DNA of 64,000 bases from JBBSJZ01 sp041751935 (GTDB lineage Bacteria; Planctomycetota; Planctomycetia; Pirellulales; Pirellulaceae), in assembly GCA_041751935.1 (NCBI GenBank), contig JBGSIA010000212.1:62001-126000 (forward strand). The letters run 5' to 3'. The notes beneath the pieces were generated by a model, which was given only the letters and a program-made list of their open reading frames with translations, was not told where the DNA came from and searched no databases. The position numbers and the translations under genes were made by a program. Below, piece after piece: positions 17,317 through 26,967 of this stretch (position 1 is its first letter; every line of letters begins with the position of its first letter).

Positions 17317-18897
17317 ATGCGATTTACACGATGGACTGGTTGGCGTTTGATGGTCATCGCGGCAGTTGCCGGTGTATGTGTCAACGCAACGGCCGAGCAG
17401 CCGCCAACTGAAGTTACAACGCCCAATTCGTTGCCCGTCGCACCGATTGCGACTGACGAGGGTGCAAATGCATCTGAACCTAGCTATGCTCTGTCGGTCG
17501 ACGATGACATCAGCGAATTTGCACCTCAAGTGCGCTGTACTGAGTGCAATCCTTGCACCGATGCGAAGAAAACAGCGCTCGCAGAAAAGGAAAAGACGGC
17601 TTACAAGGGCGTCTTCTACGCAAACGATTTCAGCTACCTTGATGATCCGTGCTACGACGGGCACAACTGGGGGGATTGCTTCAAGCGACTCGCTGGTGGA
17701 AGACTCGATCTCGGTGGTGAGTCGCGAGTCCGTTATCACCATGAGAACAACATGCGTGGTTTTGGGCTGACGGGAGTCGATGATGAGTTTTGGTTAACTC
17801 GATATCGCATGTTAAGCAACTGGCGGATTACTGATGACATCCGCTTCTTTGGCGAGTACTTGTACGCCGATTCGTCCGGGGAAACATTCGCACCGCGAGC
17901 TATCGAAGAAAATCATGGTGAAGCACAGAACTTGTTTGTCGATGCCAAGCTGTTCGAGACCGACGGCGGCAAGCTAACCGCTCGTGTTGGTCGTCAAGAA
18001 TTGTTGTTCGGCAACCAGCGGTTGATCTCGCCGCTGGACTGGGCGAATACTCGAAGAACGTTTGACGGTTATCGGTTGATGTTCAGTGGCAAAAACTGGG
18101 ACATTGATGGCTTCTACACAAATCCGCTTCAACGCAACGCAGCAAACGTTAAGCGTTGGGACAGTGCCGACAGCTTACAAGATTTTTACGGCGTCTATGC
18201 GACTCGCAAGGGTTTGGATATCGGCATCGTCGACGCTTACTATCTTGGATACAACAACGACAATCCAACAGCAAATTTCGATTATCACACGATCGGCAGC
18301 CGTGTGGCTGGTGGCACCGACTTGTTGTATGAAGTCGAGGGTGGAGTACAGTTCGGCAATACATTCCAAGGTGCCGACCAAGGCGCCGGATTCTTTACCG
18401 GCGGGCTGGGACGAAAGCTGGCGATCGGAGACTGGAAGCCGATCGTTTGGGCTTGGTACGACTGGGCCTCAGGCGGAGAAGAAACTCCGGTTGCTCGCGG
18501 CGACAATGGCTTTGACCATGCGTTTCCGCTGGCTCACAAGTACAACGGGTTCATGGACCTGTTTGGCCGTCGAAACTTAAACGACATCAACATGCAATTC
18601 ATTTCGCCGATCGGCAAGAAGGTGAGCATGCTGTTGTGGTACCACTACTTGTTCCTCGATCAGAAGACGACGCCCTACGACGTCATCATGCGACCGTCGA
18701 ACACCACGGCACTGGCTGGCGACCGTGAATTGGGGCATGAAATCGATTTACTGTTGACGGCCAATTTGACTTCGCGTAACAGCGTTTTGGTCGGTTACTC
18801 GTTCTTCGATTCGGGCAAGTATTACGACACCACACCGGGAGTGGCGACGAACGCCGATGCTGACTTCTTCTACTTCCAGTACCAAACCCAGTTCTAG
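17317..18897 (+). CDS. Outer-membrane porin, alginate-export (AlgE) type
   Basis: The 526-residue product has a signal peptide (MRFTRWTGWRLMVIAAVAG) and a cysteine-rich segment near the mature N-terminus (CTECNPC). A long stretch of alternating polar and hydrophobic strands follows, with the GGESRVRYHHE, ARVGRQELLFGNQRL and WANTRRTFDG sequences typical of the alginate-export beta-barrel family. The C-terminus ends in aromatic residues and Phe (FFYFQYQTQF), as outer-membrane barrels do. The start is ATG 17317 because the signal peptide begins there. In planctomycetes such barrels occur beside many transporters. Here the divergent placement suggests an outer-membrane channel for nitrate or other anions, which is an inference. 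Confidence 0.8.
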   Translation: MRFTRWTGWRLMVIAAVAGVCVNATAEQPPTEVTTPNSLPVAPIATDEGANASEPSYALSVDDDISEFAPQVRCTECNPCTDAKKTALAEKEKTAYKGVFYANDFSYLDDPCYDGHNWGDCFKRLAGGRLDLGGESRVRYHHENNMRGFGLTGVDDEFWLTRYRMLSNWRITDDIRFFGEYLYADSSGETFAPRAIEENHGEAQNLFVDAKLFETDGGKLTARVGRQELLFGNQRLISPLDWANTRRTFDGYRLMFSGKNWDIDGFYTNPLQRNAANVKRWDSADSLQDFYGVYATRKGLDIGIVDAYYLGYNNDNPTANFDYHTIGSRVAGGTDLLYEVEGGVQFGNTFQGADQGAGFFTGGLGRKLAIGDWKPIVWAWYDWASGGEETPVARGDNGFDHAFPLAHKYNGFMDLFGRRNLNDINMQFISPIGKKVSMLLWYHYLFLDQKTTPYDVIMRPSNTTALAGDRELGHEIDLLLTANLTSRNSVLVGYSFFDSGKYYDTTPGVATNADADFFYFQYQTQF

Positions 18898-18913
18898 TTG
18901 ATTTGGGGTCAGT

Positions 18914-18963
18914 ACTTGGTAGCGACCAAGTTCTAAGTGACGTCGGCTTTATGCCGACGCCAC
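18914..18963. terminator. Two adjacent hairpins between convergent genes
   Basis: ACTTGGT (18914-18920) pairs perfectly with ACCAAGT (18925-18931) over a four-base loop. A second, stronger hairpin pairs 18937-18947 (GTGACGTCGGC) with 18953-18963 (GCCGACGCCAC) with one G-U wobble. They sit between the stops of the porin gene and the giant kinase gene, so they probably end transcription in both directions. T-runs are poor. Confidence 0.6.
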
Positions 18964-18976
18964 GGTAAAAGGAGAC

Positions 18977-21900
18977 CTATTGGCGGTCTATCTTTTCGCC
19001 ACCGCCACGCGTGATGAGTTTTTGCAGCAGCTCGTTATCGATCGGCTGCATCGACTTCACCGCCCCATCCGCCGTAGCGTATCGCAGTGGTTGACCTTCG
19101 AACGGTTGGACCGTAGTCTCGCTAAGATCTTCGGGCTTTGTCCAGGGAACGGATTGAGACGTCTCGACGAGAAGCAGCGTCTTTGACGTGCCGTCTGTGA
19201 AGCTCTTCATGCTCTCGCCCTCGCCGACGCCAAGTGCGCCCTCTGCGGTTGCGAAACCCATGTAATTCGCCTCACCAGCAGGCTGGTCGTCCGCAGCAGA
19301 TGGGCTGCGATAGATCGCTGGCATTTTGCCAAGCAGTTGCTTATTGTGTTCGCTGTCCCACGGTTCGTCAAATCGATACTGCTCGAACAACTCGCTTTCC
19401 TCAATGAACGGCAGAATCGCGACGCGCCAACTGAAAGGATGCGGATCGTCGTCGGAAGCGTTGCGTCCACCCTCGCGAACGTTCTTGCTACCCGGAAACT
19501 TGTGGTACGTGTCGTGAAAGTTATGGAAAGCGATTCCAAGCTGTTTTAGGGCATTATTGGTTTTGGTTGCGTTGACAGCTGTCAGCGTTTTGCTGATCCC
19601 TTCAATCAAAGCGTCCAGTGGCATCGATCGCGTTTGCATGATCTGCATGGCGGAGGCGGCGAGTTCAGAACCAAGAGTTTGCACCAGTTGCATCGCCGAC
19701 TCAGGCGAGTTGGGTATCGTGGCGACTCGTTTGAGCAACAGGGGAGACGAATTCGTTTCTTGCTTTCTCGTCGATTGTTCAAACGGTTGACTATCGAGCG
19801 ATGACCAGCGACGCGTCAGTTGAAGATCTCCGTTCCGCAAGAAATTGAACGCGTGATTGGTTGTTACCGCAGTCGGAAACTTGGCTTGCATGATGATTTC
19901 AGCAGCGTTCTCTGGATTCATCTGATAGGTTCCGATGACGGTGACTTGACGATCTCTGAACGTAAAGAAACGCCCGGAATCGTAAATGATCGTCGATTCG
20001 GAATTTAGAATATCGTTGGGATCGGTGCTCTCAACCGACCAAACACCAGCGATCAAATCTTCGGTCGCCGCTGATTGTGAGGTTGCCTTCTTCAGCGGAT
20101 TGACCAAACCGCCGTTGACGCACTGCATGATGAAGCGGCTGACTTCGTGATTGAAGTTCCCGTAGAGCCGCACCTCACCGCCGATTTCCGACAAGATTCG
20201 CGGTGTGCTGCGAATTACGTTGTTGACCACGATCGCTAGTGATCGATTCACGTTCTGTCCAGAAACTTTTTTCATCAGTGCGGTTAGCGGCTCGTCAAAT
20301 CGCATTTCTAGAGGTATGTCATCACTACCTAATCCAATGACTTGTGCAGATAGGATATGTCCTTTTAGATCAGTCCAGCCGATTCGCTGATTACGTGCAT
20401 TGGAGGCGAGCGCAAAACGCTGGTCGTTGAAGGTTGCCACAATCGGTGCTTCGATGCCTTCGGCCAGGGGCAGCCAAGTGCCGTTGGAATTTGCAGCTAG
20501 ATTGGTTTTTGCGGCGGCGAGGTCCGCGGCGCTGAGGTCGCTTTCTTCCAGCAAGACCGTGAAAGCGAGCGGCTCGAAAGAGTCTTGCGGCAGTGTCGTG
20601 CCCGCGGCGGCGGTTTCCGCTGGTGTGTTTGCATCGGGCGAGCTTGTGGCAGGCGTCAATACAACTTCGCTGCCTGCTGGTGCCGATACCTCCACGGTCG
20701 TACCGTCGGGATACTTGATCTTGATAATGATGCCCAGTATCAAACCGAAGAGAACACCAAACATCCCCGCTGCAATCGCTGCAGATATTGGAACGCGGCG
20801 AGCAAGAAACGCTTTAGTTGCGGGAGCGGTCGATGAGGGCGAAGCGGCCGCCGACACCGACGCCGCAATCACCTCTCGCTGAGCCAGTGCTTGCAAGTCG
20901 CTGCCTGAGGCCAGCGTTGTTAGTCGCTCGGCAATCCCGAGTGGAGTTTGCGGGCGGCGATCTGGGTCCTTTTGCAACATCGAATCGACGAGCGTGGAAA
21001 GTTCCTTGGAAGCTTGTGGCAATCGACTCTGCAGTCGCGGTGGCGGCGTCGAGACATGCGCGGTCATCTTGGCAAATGGCGTCGCGTACTGGTCACCAAC
21101 AAACGGCGCGTGACCCGTCAGCAACTTCATCAGAGTGCATCCGAGCGAATAGATGTCAGCACGAGCGTCCACGCTACGGCTGTCGGTGACTTGTTCGGGC
21201 GCGACGTAGTCGGCTGTGCCCATCGTTTGTCCCGTTCCAGTAATCTCAGCTTGCTCAGAGTCGCTGAGTTGGAATCTTGCCAGTCCAAGATCGAGAAGTT
21301 TTACTTGGCCCGATCGGCTGAGCATAATGTTCGAGGGCTTGATATCTCGATGGACGAAGCCTTGAGCGTGGGTGTACGCTAGCGCGGCGGCAACCTTGCG
21401 AACGATCTCGCAGGCATCAGCAATCGCAAGTGGGCCACCGAGTTGGACGTGCTTGCCCAGATCCATACCGTCGATGAACTCGGTCACTAACACCGCGGTA
21501 CCGTCAATGTCGCGAGCATCATGTGCGGTGACGATATTGGGATGACTGAGTTGACCCACGGCGCGCATCTCTGCTTCGAACCGTTGTCGCATCCGTGGTT
21601 CCGCCAAGCGGTGCGTAGACAACACTTTCAAGGCAACCTCCCGGCCCAGCTTGGTATGTAGGGCGAGATAGACGTTGCCCATGCCGCCGCGACCGAGCGG
21701 ACGAACGATTTCGTATTCGCCAATTCGTAGCGGCAATTCGATATCGTCCGTCGGAGTTTCGCCGTTGCCTGCTGACGCTAAAGCACCCAGGGCCTTGGCA
21801 ACAGCAAGTCGGCAATCGGGTTCTTCGCCAAATGCCGACAACTGATCGGGCTGGCGCAAATCCGCGATCAACGAATCTTCGCCATCATCGATCGTCTCCA

Positions 21901-22033
21901 GTTCGGCGGCACAAGCGGTGCACTCGCGAACGTGGTCATAAAGTCGGTCGCTTTCGTGCTCGGTCAATCGCCCGAGCACGTAGGCTCGAAGCTGCGGAAT
22001 CGGCGGGCACTTGGCGGGTGTGCTGGTCATCAT
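18977..22033 (-). CDS. Giant Ser/Thr protein kinase with anti-sigma zinc motif, SecD-like, lipocalin-like and DUF1559 domains
   Basis: The 1018-residue protein begins with a short region containing HVRECTAC, the H-x3-C-x2-C motif of zinc-binding anti-sigma domains. A Hanks-type kinase follows (LGRGGMG near residue 114, HRDIKPSN near 228, DLGLA as the DFG variant), then one membrane segment near residue 425. The outside part has a region like the SecD head domain (SLAIVVNNVIRSTPRILSE, near 600), a lipocalin-like stretch (GVWSVESTD, near 667) and a C-terminal DUF1559 domain (from about 825). AAGGAG seven bases before ATG 22033 fixes the start. It is divergent from an ECF sigma gene 87 bases away, so I infer a membrane receptor that controls that sigma factor. 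Confidence 0.85.
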   Translation of the reverse strand: MMTSTPAKCPPIPQLRAYVLGRLTEHESDRLYDHVRECTACAAELETIDDGEDSLIADLRQPDQLSAFGEEPDCRLAVAKALGALASAGNGETPTDDIELPLRIGEYEIVRPLGRGGMGNVYLALHTKLGREVALKVLSTHRLAEPRMRQRFEAEMRAVGQLSHPNIVTAHDARDIDGTAVLVTEFIDGMDLGKHVQLGGPLAIADACEIVRKVAAALAYTHAQGFVHRDIKPSNIMLSRSGQVKLLDLGLARFQLSDSEQAEITGTGQTMGTADYVAPEQVTDSRSVDARADIYSLGCTLMKLLTGHAPFVGDQYATPFAKMTAHVSTPPPRLQSRLPQASKELSTLVDSMLQKDPDRRPQTPLGIAERLTTLASGSDLQALAQREVIAASVSAAASPSSTAPATKAFLARRVPISAAIAAGMFGVLFGLILGIIIKIKYPDGTTVEVSAPAGSEVVLTPATSSPDANTPAETAAAGTTLPQDSFEPLAFTVLLEESDLSAADLAAAKTNLAANSNGTWLPLAEGIEAPIVATFNDQRFALASNARNQRIGWTDLKGHILSAQVIGLGSDDIPLEMRFDEPLTALMKKVSGQNVNRSLAIVVNNVIRSTPRILSEIGGEVRLYGNFNHEVSRFIMQCVNGGLVNPLKKATSQSAATEDLIAGVWSVESTDPNDILNSESTIIYDSGRFFTFRDRQVTVIGTYQMNPENAAEIIMQAKFPTAVTTNHAFNFLRNGDLQLTRRWSSLDSQPFEQSTRKQETNSSPLLLKRVATIPNSPESAMQLVQTLGSELAASAMQIMQTRSMPLDALIEGISKTLTAVNATKTNNALKQLGIAFHNFHDTYHKFPGSKNVREGGRNASDDDPHPFSWRVAILPFIEESELFEQYRFDEPWDSEHNKQLLGKMPAIYRSPSAADDQPAGEANYMGFATAEGALGVGEGESMKSFTDGTSKTLLLVETSQSVPWTKPEDLSETTVQPFEGQPLRYATADGAVKSMQPIDNELLQKLITRGGGEKIDRQ

Positions 22034-22120
22034 TGCATTCTCCTTGCTAAGAAAGCATATTTGAAGCGGGTATACTTGATGAACGCACGCGTCTGACACC
22101 ACTTTTCTAAGTTTTCAAGA

Positions 22121-22723
22121 ATGCACGATCAAACGGCTGCCGAGCGTCCCGAGCACCCCACGATTTCGTCGCACTTATTGGCCAATGCACGTGCGATGCA
22201 ACCGGAGGCGTGGAGTCGAATCGTGAACGTGTATGGACCGATCGTCTATCGCTGGTGCCGATCGTCCAACGTCCCTCAGTCCGATGCGGCTGACGTCGTG
22301 CAGGAAGTGTTCGCGACGGTTGCGCGTGGTATCGGTGATTTCCAGCGACAGAAGGCCAAGGGCAGCTTTCGCAATTGGTTAGCAACAATCACTCGAAGTC
22401 GCACAACGGACTACTTTCGCAAGGCCGCGAAATCGCCGACCGCCGTCGGCGGTACCGATGGGCTGGCGGCGTTGCGTCAACAGGCAGAGATACTCGACTC
22501 AACAATCACGAGTGAAGGCATTCAAGGTGTACTATCGAAACAAGTACTACGGTCGGTTCAAGCGGAATTCGAACCGACGACCTGGGACGCATTTTGGCTA
22601 ACGACCATCGAAAATCAATCGCCCACTGAAGCCGCGGAAGCAACGGGACTTTCTCGGGCAAGTGTCTATCAAGCCAAGTCAAGAGTTCTCCGGCGACTGC
22701 GTCAGCGGCTGGAAGAATTGTAA
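22121..22723 (+). CDS. ECF RNA polymerase sigma factor
   Basis: A 200-residue sigma-70 family protein with region 2 (DAADVVQEVFATVARGIGDF, GSFRNWLATITRSRTTDYFR) and region 4 (NQSPTEAAEATGLSRASVYQ, followed by AKSRVLRRLRQRL). There is no region 3. It matches the planctomycete ECF groups that lie next to Ser/Thr kinases. Its start is 87 bases from that of the divergent kinase gene, whose N-terminal zinc motif may bind it. The two genes probably share a control region. Convergent with the secreted-protein gene downstream. Confidence 0.88.
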   Translation: MHDQTAAERPEHPTISSHLLANARAMQPEAWSRIVNVYGPIVYRWCRSSNVPQSDAADVVQEVFATVARGIGDFQRQKAKGSFRNWLATITRSRTTDYFRKAAKSPTAVGGTDGLAALRQQAEILDSTITSEGIQGVLSKQVLRSVQAEFEPTTWDAFWLTTIENQSPTEAAEATGLSRASVYQAKSRVLRRLRQRLEEL

Positions 22724-22829
22724 TTATCTAGAGTCTATGTTGTCAGACACGAAGAACTCATTTTCATTTCCAGTTCGATGGCAACGTTGTCGAGTGTTTA
22801 ACTGTTTACCGCGATCATCGGATACAAAG

Positions 22830-24758
22830 TTATTGCACAGTGATCGTCAGCCAACCATCGTTCATGGCGATGCGATTGGGACGGTATGAACGACCTCGCA
22901 GGACATCGAGCGGTGCATCCTGTGGCACGATGATGGGCTGATCCGCGATGACTTCAGGAAACACATCAGCGAACGACTTTTGAATGGTGGTTTTGATCGC
23001 ACCCTGCGAAACACTGAGCCGCCCTCGTCCAGGGAAGCTAACGTTGACATCGCCATCGCGAAGCAGCAACACGTTCCCCGAGTTGTCGGTCGCTGGCGTA
23101 TAGGTCGCGGTGATCTCCATCGCTCGCGAGAGTTCTCTTGCTCCTTGTTTAAATCGAGTACCGCGCACGCCCAACTTCAAAACGCCATCGCGGGCCTCGA
23201 AAATTACTGGGCGAAACTTCGCAAAGTCGATTTCAAATGGTGACTCGACCTCTGACGTATCGCCAGCCGAAGTCAAGGCTCCTGGAGTCTTGCCCGTCAA
23301 TTCCAGTAATGGCTCGATTTGTGACTGTTTGATTGTGCGACCCGCTAACAAGGGCGTGAGCGCATTGCTAATAAGCGTTTCGTGGAGTTGAACAGCGACA
23401 TCGTATCCAGGAGAAATTGGCGGTGCCGGTAAAGGGCTGGCAAGTTGATCGTCGCTGCGGAGCAATCCCTGGATGAACAGCGAGTCATCCGTCGAGCCCC
23501 ACGATCGTGAAGGTTCGACCAGATTGAGACGACCGATCCAAGGTCGAATCTTGGCGAGAGCATCACCAGAGCCTAGCGACTGCGATTGATTGGTTTCCGT
23601 AACGAACTGTTCAGCGACTCGCGCTCGCAATTTTCCTAACGCGATGCGATCAGCGAGAGGCTTTTGCTCTGCAGCTTTCTTTTCGGCGATTCGACGCACG
23701 ATGCGCAATCGGTGTTCGATGGATTGAATCTCGCTGGACAGAGTTGCATGGACATACGCAGGCTGAGGCGACATACCTTGTTCGTTTAACAAGATGGCTC
23801 GAGAAGCAAAAACATGACCATAGCCAACCGTCTGTAATTGAACCGGACCGTTGTAGCCACGATTGTTGCTGCTAAAGTTCCCCTGCAAACTGACGTTCAA
23901 CAACGCTACACCGAACGAAGGTTGCAGGTCGGCGTTGACGCTGCCACATAGCGAAGCAAGACCGACAAGTCGTGTGCCGAGGATGCAGTCGCGAACAGGC
24001 CGCGTTTGGTCAACAGGGCGATTCACGGATTCCTGAACCAACGATTCGCTCACGGAAACCACACCATTGGGCTGGGCGAATAATTGACGAATCGATTGCA
24101 GAGCCGCCGGCGCTTGCTTGGCCTCGTTCAAGATGCTGACGGTTGCGTCGATGACTGCAAGGTCCTCCGCGCTGGGGACCTCATCGATCTCGTTTGCAAG
24201 CGTTGTCAGCGCATCGATTTGTTTGCCGAGTTGTTCAATCGCATCACTCGAATTCGCAAACCGCAGTGCCGCGATTAATTCGCCAACGCTACCGCGAAGC
24301 TGAACTAGATTCCGCAGTTCCAGGCCCGGAGCTAGCCCTACAAGCCGCTGGTGAAGGGCAACTGCGGCTTGACCTTGCTGGGCAACCGACGCATCAGCTT
24401 CGATTGCGTCAAGCAGTTCATCGAGTTTGAGATAGCGAAACCAAGCCGCAGCATTGTCCGCTGAAGTTCCCATATTGAAATAGCGAATCGTAGCGTCAAT
24501 ATCTTGCTGGACCGCCACAGTAGCTTGCGAACGATCGGGCAGCGAAGCGGGCGATAGTTCAGATTTCGCGAGCCGGGCGGCATCGGCCAGTGCCGACCAT
24601 CTCGAAGCATTTCCAGATGTTGCCAAAGATTGCGCCAGTGAATTAACACTGGCTAGCACAACCATACAAACGAGTGCAATGAATCGCAGGGGACTGGAAA
24701 TGTGGCCCCCAAGAAAGCATTCAAAACGTCCTGAGCTAAAGTTTGTCGCGTGGTCCAT
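22830..24758 (-). CDS. Large secreted protein of unknown function
   Basis: I do not recognise a characterised family. The 642-residue product has a positively flanked hydrophobic signal (FIALVCMVVLASVNSLAQS) with a probable cleavage site after LAQ, preceded by about 25 residues. The first half of the mature part is Ala/Leu-rich and helical; the middle has a segment rich in Gly and Asn (NFSSNNRGYNGPVQ); the C-terminal ~150 residues look like beta strands (VILEARDGVLKLGVRGTRF region). It may be a periplasmic or surface protein. It is convergent with the ECF sigma gene and stands alone, with 225 noncoding bases upstream in which I see nothing. Confidence 0.6.
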   Translation of the reverse strand: MDHATNFSSGRFECFLGGHISSPLRFIALVCMVVLASVNSLAQSLATSGNASRWSALADAARLAKSELSPASLPDRSQATVAVQQDIDATIRYFNMGTSADNAAAWFRYLKLDELLDAIEADASVAQQGQAAVALHQRLVGLAPGLELRNLVQLRGSVGELIAALRFANSSDAIEQLGKQIDALTTLANEIDEVPSAEDLAVIDATVSILNEAKQAPAALQSIRQLFAQPNGVVSVSESLVQESVNRPVDQTRPVRDCILGTRLVGLASLCGSVNADLQPSFGVALLNVSLQGNFSSNNRGYNGPVQLQTVGYGHVFASRAILLNEQGMSPQPAYVHATLSSEIQSIEHRLRIVRRIAEKKAAEQKPLADRIALGKLRARVAEQFVTETNQSQSLGSGDALAKIRPWIGRLNLVEPSRSWGSTDDSLFIQGLLRSDDQLASPLPAPPISPGYDVAVQLHETLISNALTPLLAGRTIKQSQIEPLLELTGKTPGALTSAGDTSEVESPFEIDFAKFRPVIFEARDGVLKLGVRGTRFKQGARELSRAMEITATYTPATDNSGNVLLLRDGDVNVSFPGRGRLSVSQGAIKTTIQKSFADVFPEVIADQPIIVPQDAPLDVLRGRSYRPNRIAMNDGWLTITVQ

Positions 24759-24984
24759 GCTGCTAAGATGAGTTGTTTGTGCGGATTAAGTGAAGCAGGA
24801 CATTCTAAAGCGAAAAACCGCCGATGGGAGGTACCGGAGTATCGTGAAGGAAAAAACGCCAGAAATCGACCAAGATTTACCTGTTTTTGCGGATACGTTT
24901 GTTAACCTTTGCGAGAGTGCCCGGCTGAATCGGAAACGATGCGCAGCATAAAACGAGCAAGAATAGCGTATTTTCGGCTGATCC

Positions 24985-26847
24985 CTAGCTGATCGGAAAG
25001 CTGATGACTCCGTCCCAACTCGCGGGCGCGGTGCGGTTGTATTTCAAGATTAGCGATAGCAACACATCCTTGGGGCGGTCGGACGCTGGTAGGTCATGTA
25101 GCAACTCGTAGGCCTCGGACCACTTCGAATCGATCAATAGTTGCAAGCTACGCTCGTAGCTATCGATTGCCTGGGTCGTCAGCAACTTGTGGTCTTCGGG
25201 CGTATCGGGCCGCAGCTCGAAGACTTCGGTAACCGCCTGCATTCCGGCGGGTCGGACCCGGGCGAGTCGTCTCAATCGGCCTGAATTGGTGGCACGTTCT
25301 GAATGGGCAGATGATGACGCTCGTTGTCGAAGCTGGTTGGCGGTGACGCTGTCGACCAAGATTTGAGTGCCGAACGTTTTCGTCAGTCCTTCAAGCCTAG
25401 AAGCAAGATTCACGACGGGCCCGAAAGCCGTCACTTTCACTTGGTCGGTTGTTCCGATTTGTCCCGCTACTCCGCGACCGCTGGCAATGCCGATGCCACA
25501 GCGAAACTCCGTCGTGCTCTGGCGCGCCGCATAGTCGCCGCGGATCCGCAGTGCAGCATCCGCAGCGCGCAGCACGGCGTCGCTTTGAACCAGAGGCCAT
25601 CCCCAAAAACCCATCGCTGCGTCGCCATGAAAATCGCCGATCACTCCACCGGTATCTAGGATGTGGTGGGTCATCACGCCCAATGCCTCGCTGACGCGGG
25701 CTAGCAGTTCAAGCAACCGATCTGCTTCGCGTTCGGAGGAACGCGAAAAACCTCGCAGGTCACAAAACATTACACACAGATCGACTTCGCGCGGGCGGAG
25801 GACTTCGTTGGTATCGCGCCCTGCAATGGCACGCATCACAACTGGTGCAAAGAACTGGCGCATTGCTAGCTGACGTTGTTGAAGTTGTTGTGATTGACGA
25901 ATACTCGAAAGCGTGGTCGCAACGAGCCCCGTAAACTTCATGTCGTCTTGAAGCTCGTCAACCGTACTTGCATGGTTGAATGCCGTGGTAAAAGGTTCAC
26001 TCACCGACCGTGGTTCGGATGCTACATGATGGCCAGTGATGTAAATCGCCCAACCCGGGCATGATTCACTGGCAAGCGGAACACAGAAGGCCCAGTCTGC
26101 GGCATCGCTCGCTGTGAATGTCCCCATTGCCGACGACGGTGCATGCCAAGAATGAAGTATGTTTTCGTGCTGAGCGACCGCAGCGTGAACCAATCGAGCA
26201 CTGATGGGCGGGGGCTCGCCGGTCACGCTATCGCTACCGACGCTACGATGGTCGTAGTGAAGCACCGTGATATCATCCGCTGGCGAAGTGGCTGGTGATG
26301 AACTTTCGCTGAGCACGGCGACGATCGCCACCGCCTGCGCGTTGGGCATTGCCCGGAGTAGTGCGTTTGTAACGCGAACAAGTAATTCTTGTTCCGTTTC
26401 ACTGCCGACGATCAAGTCCGGCAAGCGACTGAGCATATCAATCCGAGCGTCACTATTGCGGTACCTCTTCTTGCTCAAATGCTCTGCAGCGAATACGTGT
26501 TCGGTCACGTCGGGCGCGGCGTCTGCGTTGGTTATTCCGGGGCGCTTGGCAAGCATCAGAGTTGTCTCGCCAATTACGAAATGCTCGCCTGGCACGAGCA
26601 AGAATTGCATCGACTTTTTTCCCTGATGAAAAACCGGGTTTCGGGCCGAGGGCAGCACGACGATTTCGACACGATCATCACCGCGAGGCACGACACGGAC
26701 GTGTTGCCTTGATACAAGCGTGTCCCAAGGGATCGTCCAGTCGCCACCAGTTCGTCCAATGATCGGCTCGATTCCCGAAAGTACCGACGGTACCTCGCGG
26801 CGCCAGTGTTGTTCAGGACGGGGGCCTTGTGCAGTTAAGTCAGGCAT
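24985..26847 (-). CDS. FHA-GAF-class III nucleotide cyclase with non-canonical substrate residues
   Basis: The start is set at ATG 26847, where the FHA-like sequence begins (620 residues). An FHA domain at about residues 27-90 (IIGRTGG, LVSRQHVRV) should bind phosphothreonine. A GAF-like region follows at about 150-340 and a class III cyclase domain at about 355-540 (LCVMFCDLRGFSR, GDFHGDAAMGFWG, NLASRLEGL). The metal-binding aspartates are present. The position that is Lys in adenylate cyclases (KFIGDA) is Asp here, and the usual GDTVN is GPVVN, so both base-selecting residues differ from the canonical enzyme. The FHA domain suggests input from a Ser/Thr kinase. Substrate and activity are uncertain. 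Confidence 0.82.
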   Translation of the reverse strand: MPDLTAQGPRPEQHWRREVPSVLSGIEPIIGRTGGDWTIPWDTLVSRQHVRVVPRGDDRVEIVVLPSARNPVFHQGKKSMQFLLVPGEHFVIGETTLMLAKRPGITNADAAPDVTEHVFAAEHLSKKRYRNSDARIDMLSRLPDLIVGSETEQELLVRVTNALLRAMPNAQAVAIVAVLSESSSPATSPADDITVLHYDHRSVGSDSVTGEPPPISARLVHAAVAQHENILHSWHAPSSAMGTFTASDAADWAFCVPLASESCPGWAIYITGHHVASEPRSVSEPFTTAFNHASTVDELQDDMKFTGLVATTLSSIRQSQQLQQRQLAMRQFFAPVVMRAIAGRDTNEVLRPREVDLCVMFCDLRGFSRSSEREADRLLELLARVSEALGVMTHHILDTGGVIGDFHGDAAMGFWGWPLVQSDAVLRAADAALRIRGDYAARQSTTEFRCGIGIASGRGVAGQIGTTDQVKVTAFGPVVNLASRLEGLTKTFGTQILVDSVTANQLRQRASSSAHSERATNSGRLRRLARVRPAGMQAVTEVFELRPDTPEDHKLLTTQAIDSYERSLQLLIDSKWSEAYELLHDLPASDRPKDVLLSLILKYNRTAPASWDGVISFPIS

Positions 26848-26967
26848 GGGAAATCGTGGGAAAATCGCGACAAAAAACTGGACTGGACGCGAGCACCGAA
26901 AAAACAGGAAATTTAGGAAATTCCCGGTGTCTCGCTGTGCCGTCTGTATGTTCCCAGGATTGTAGCG

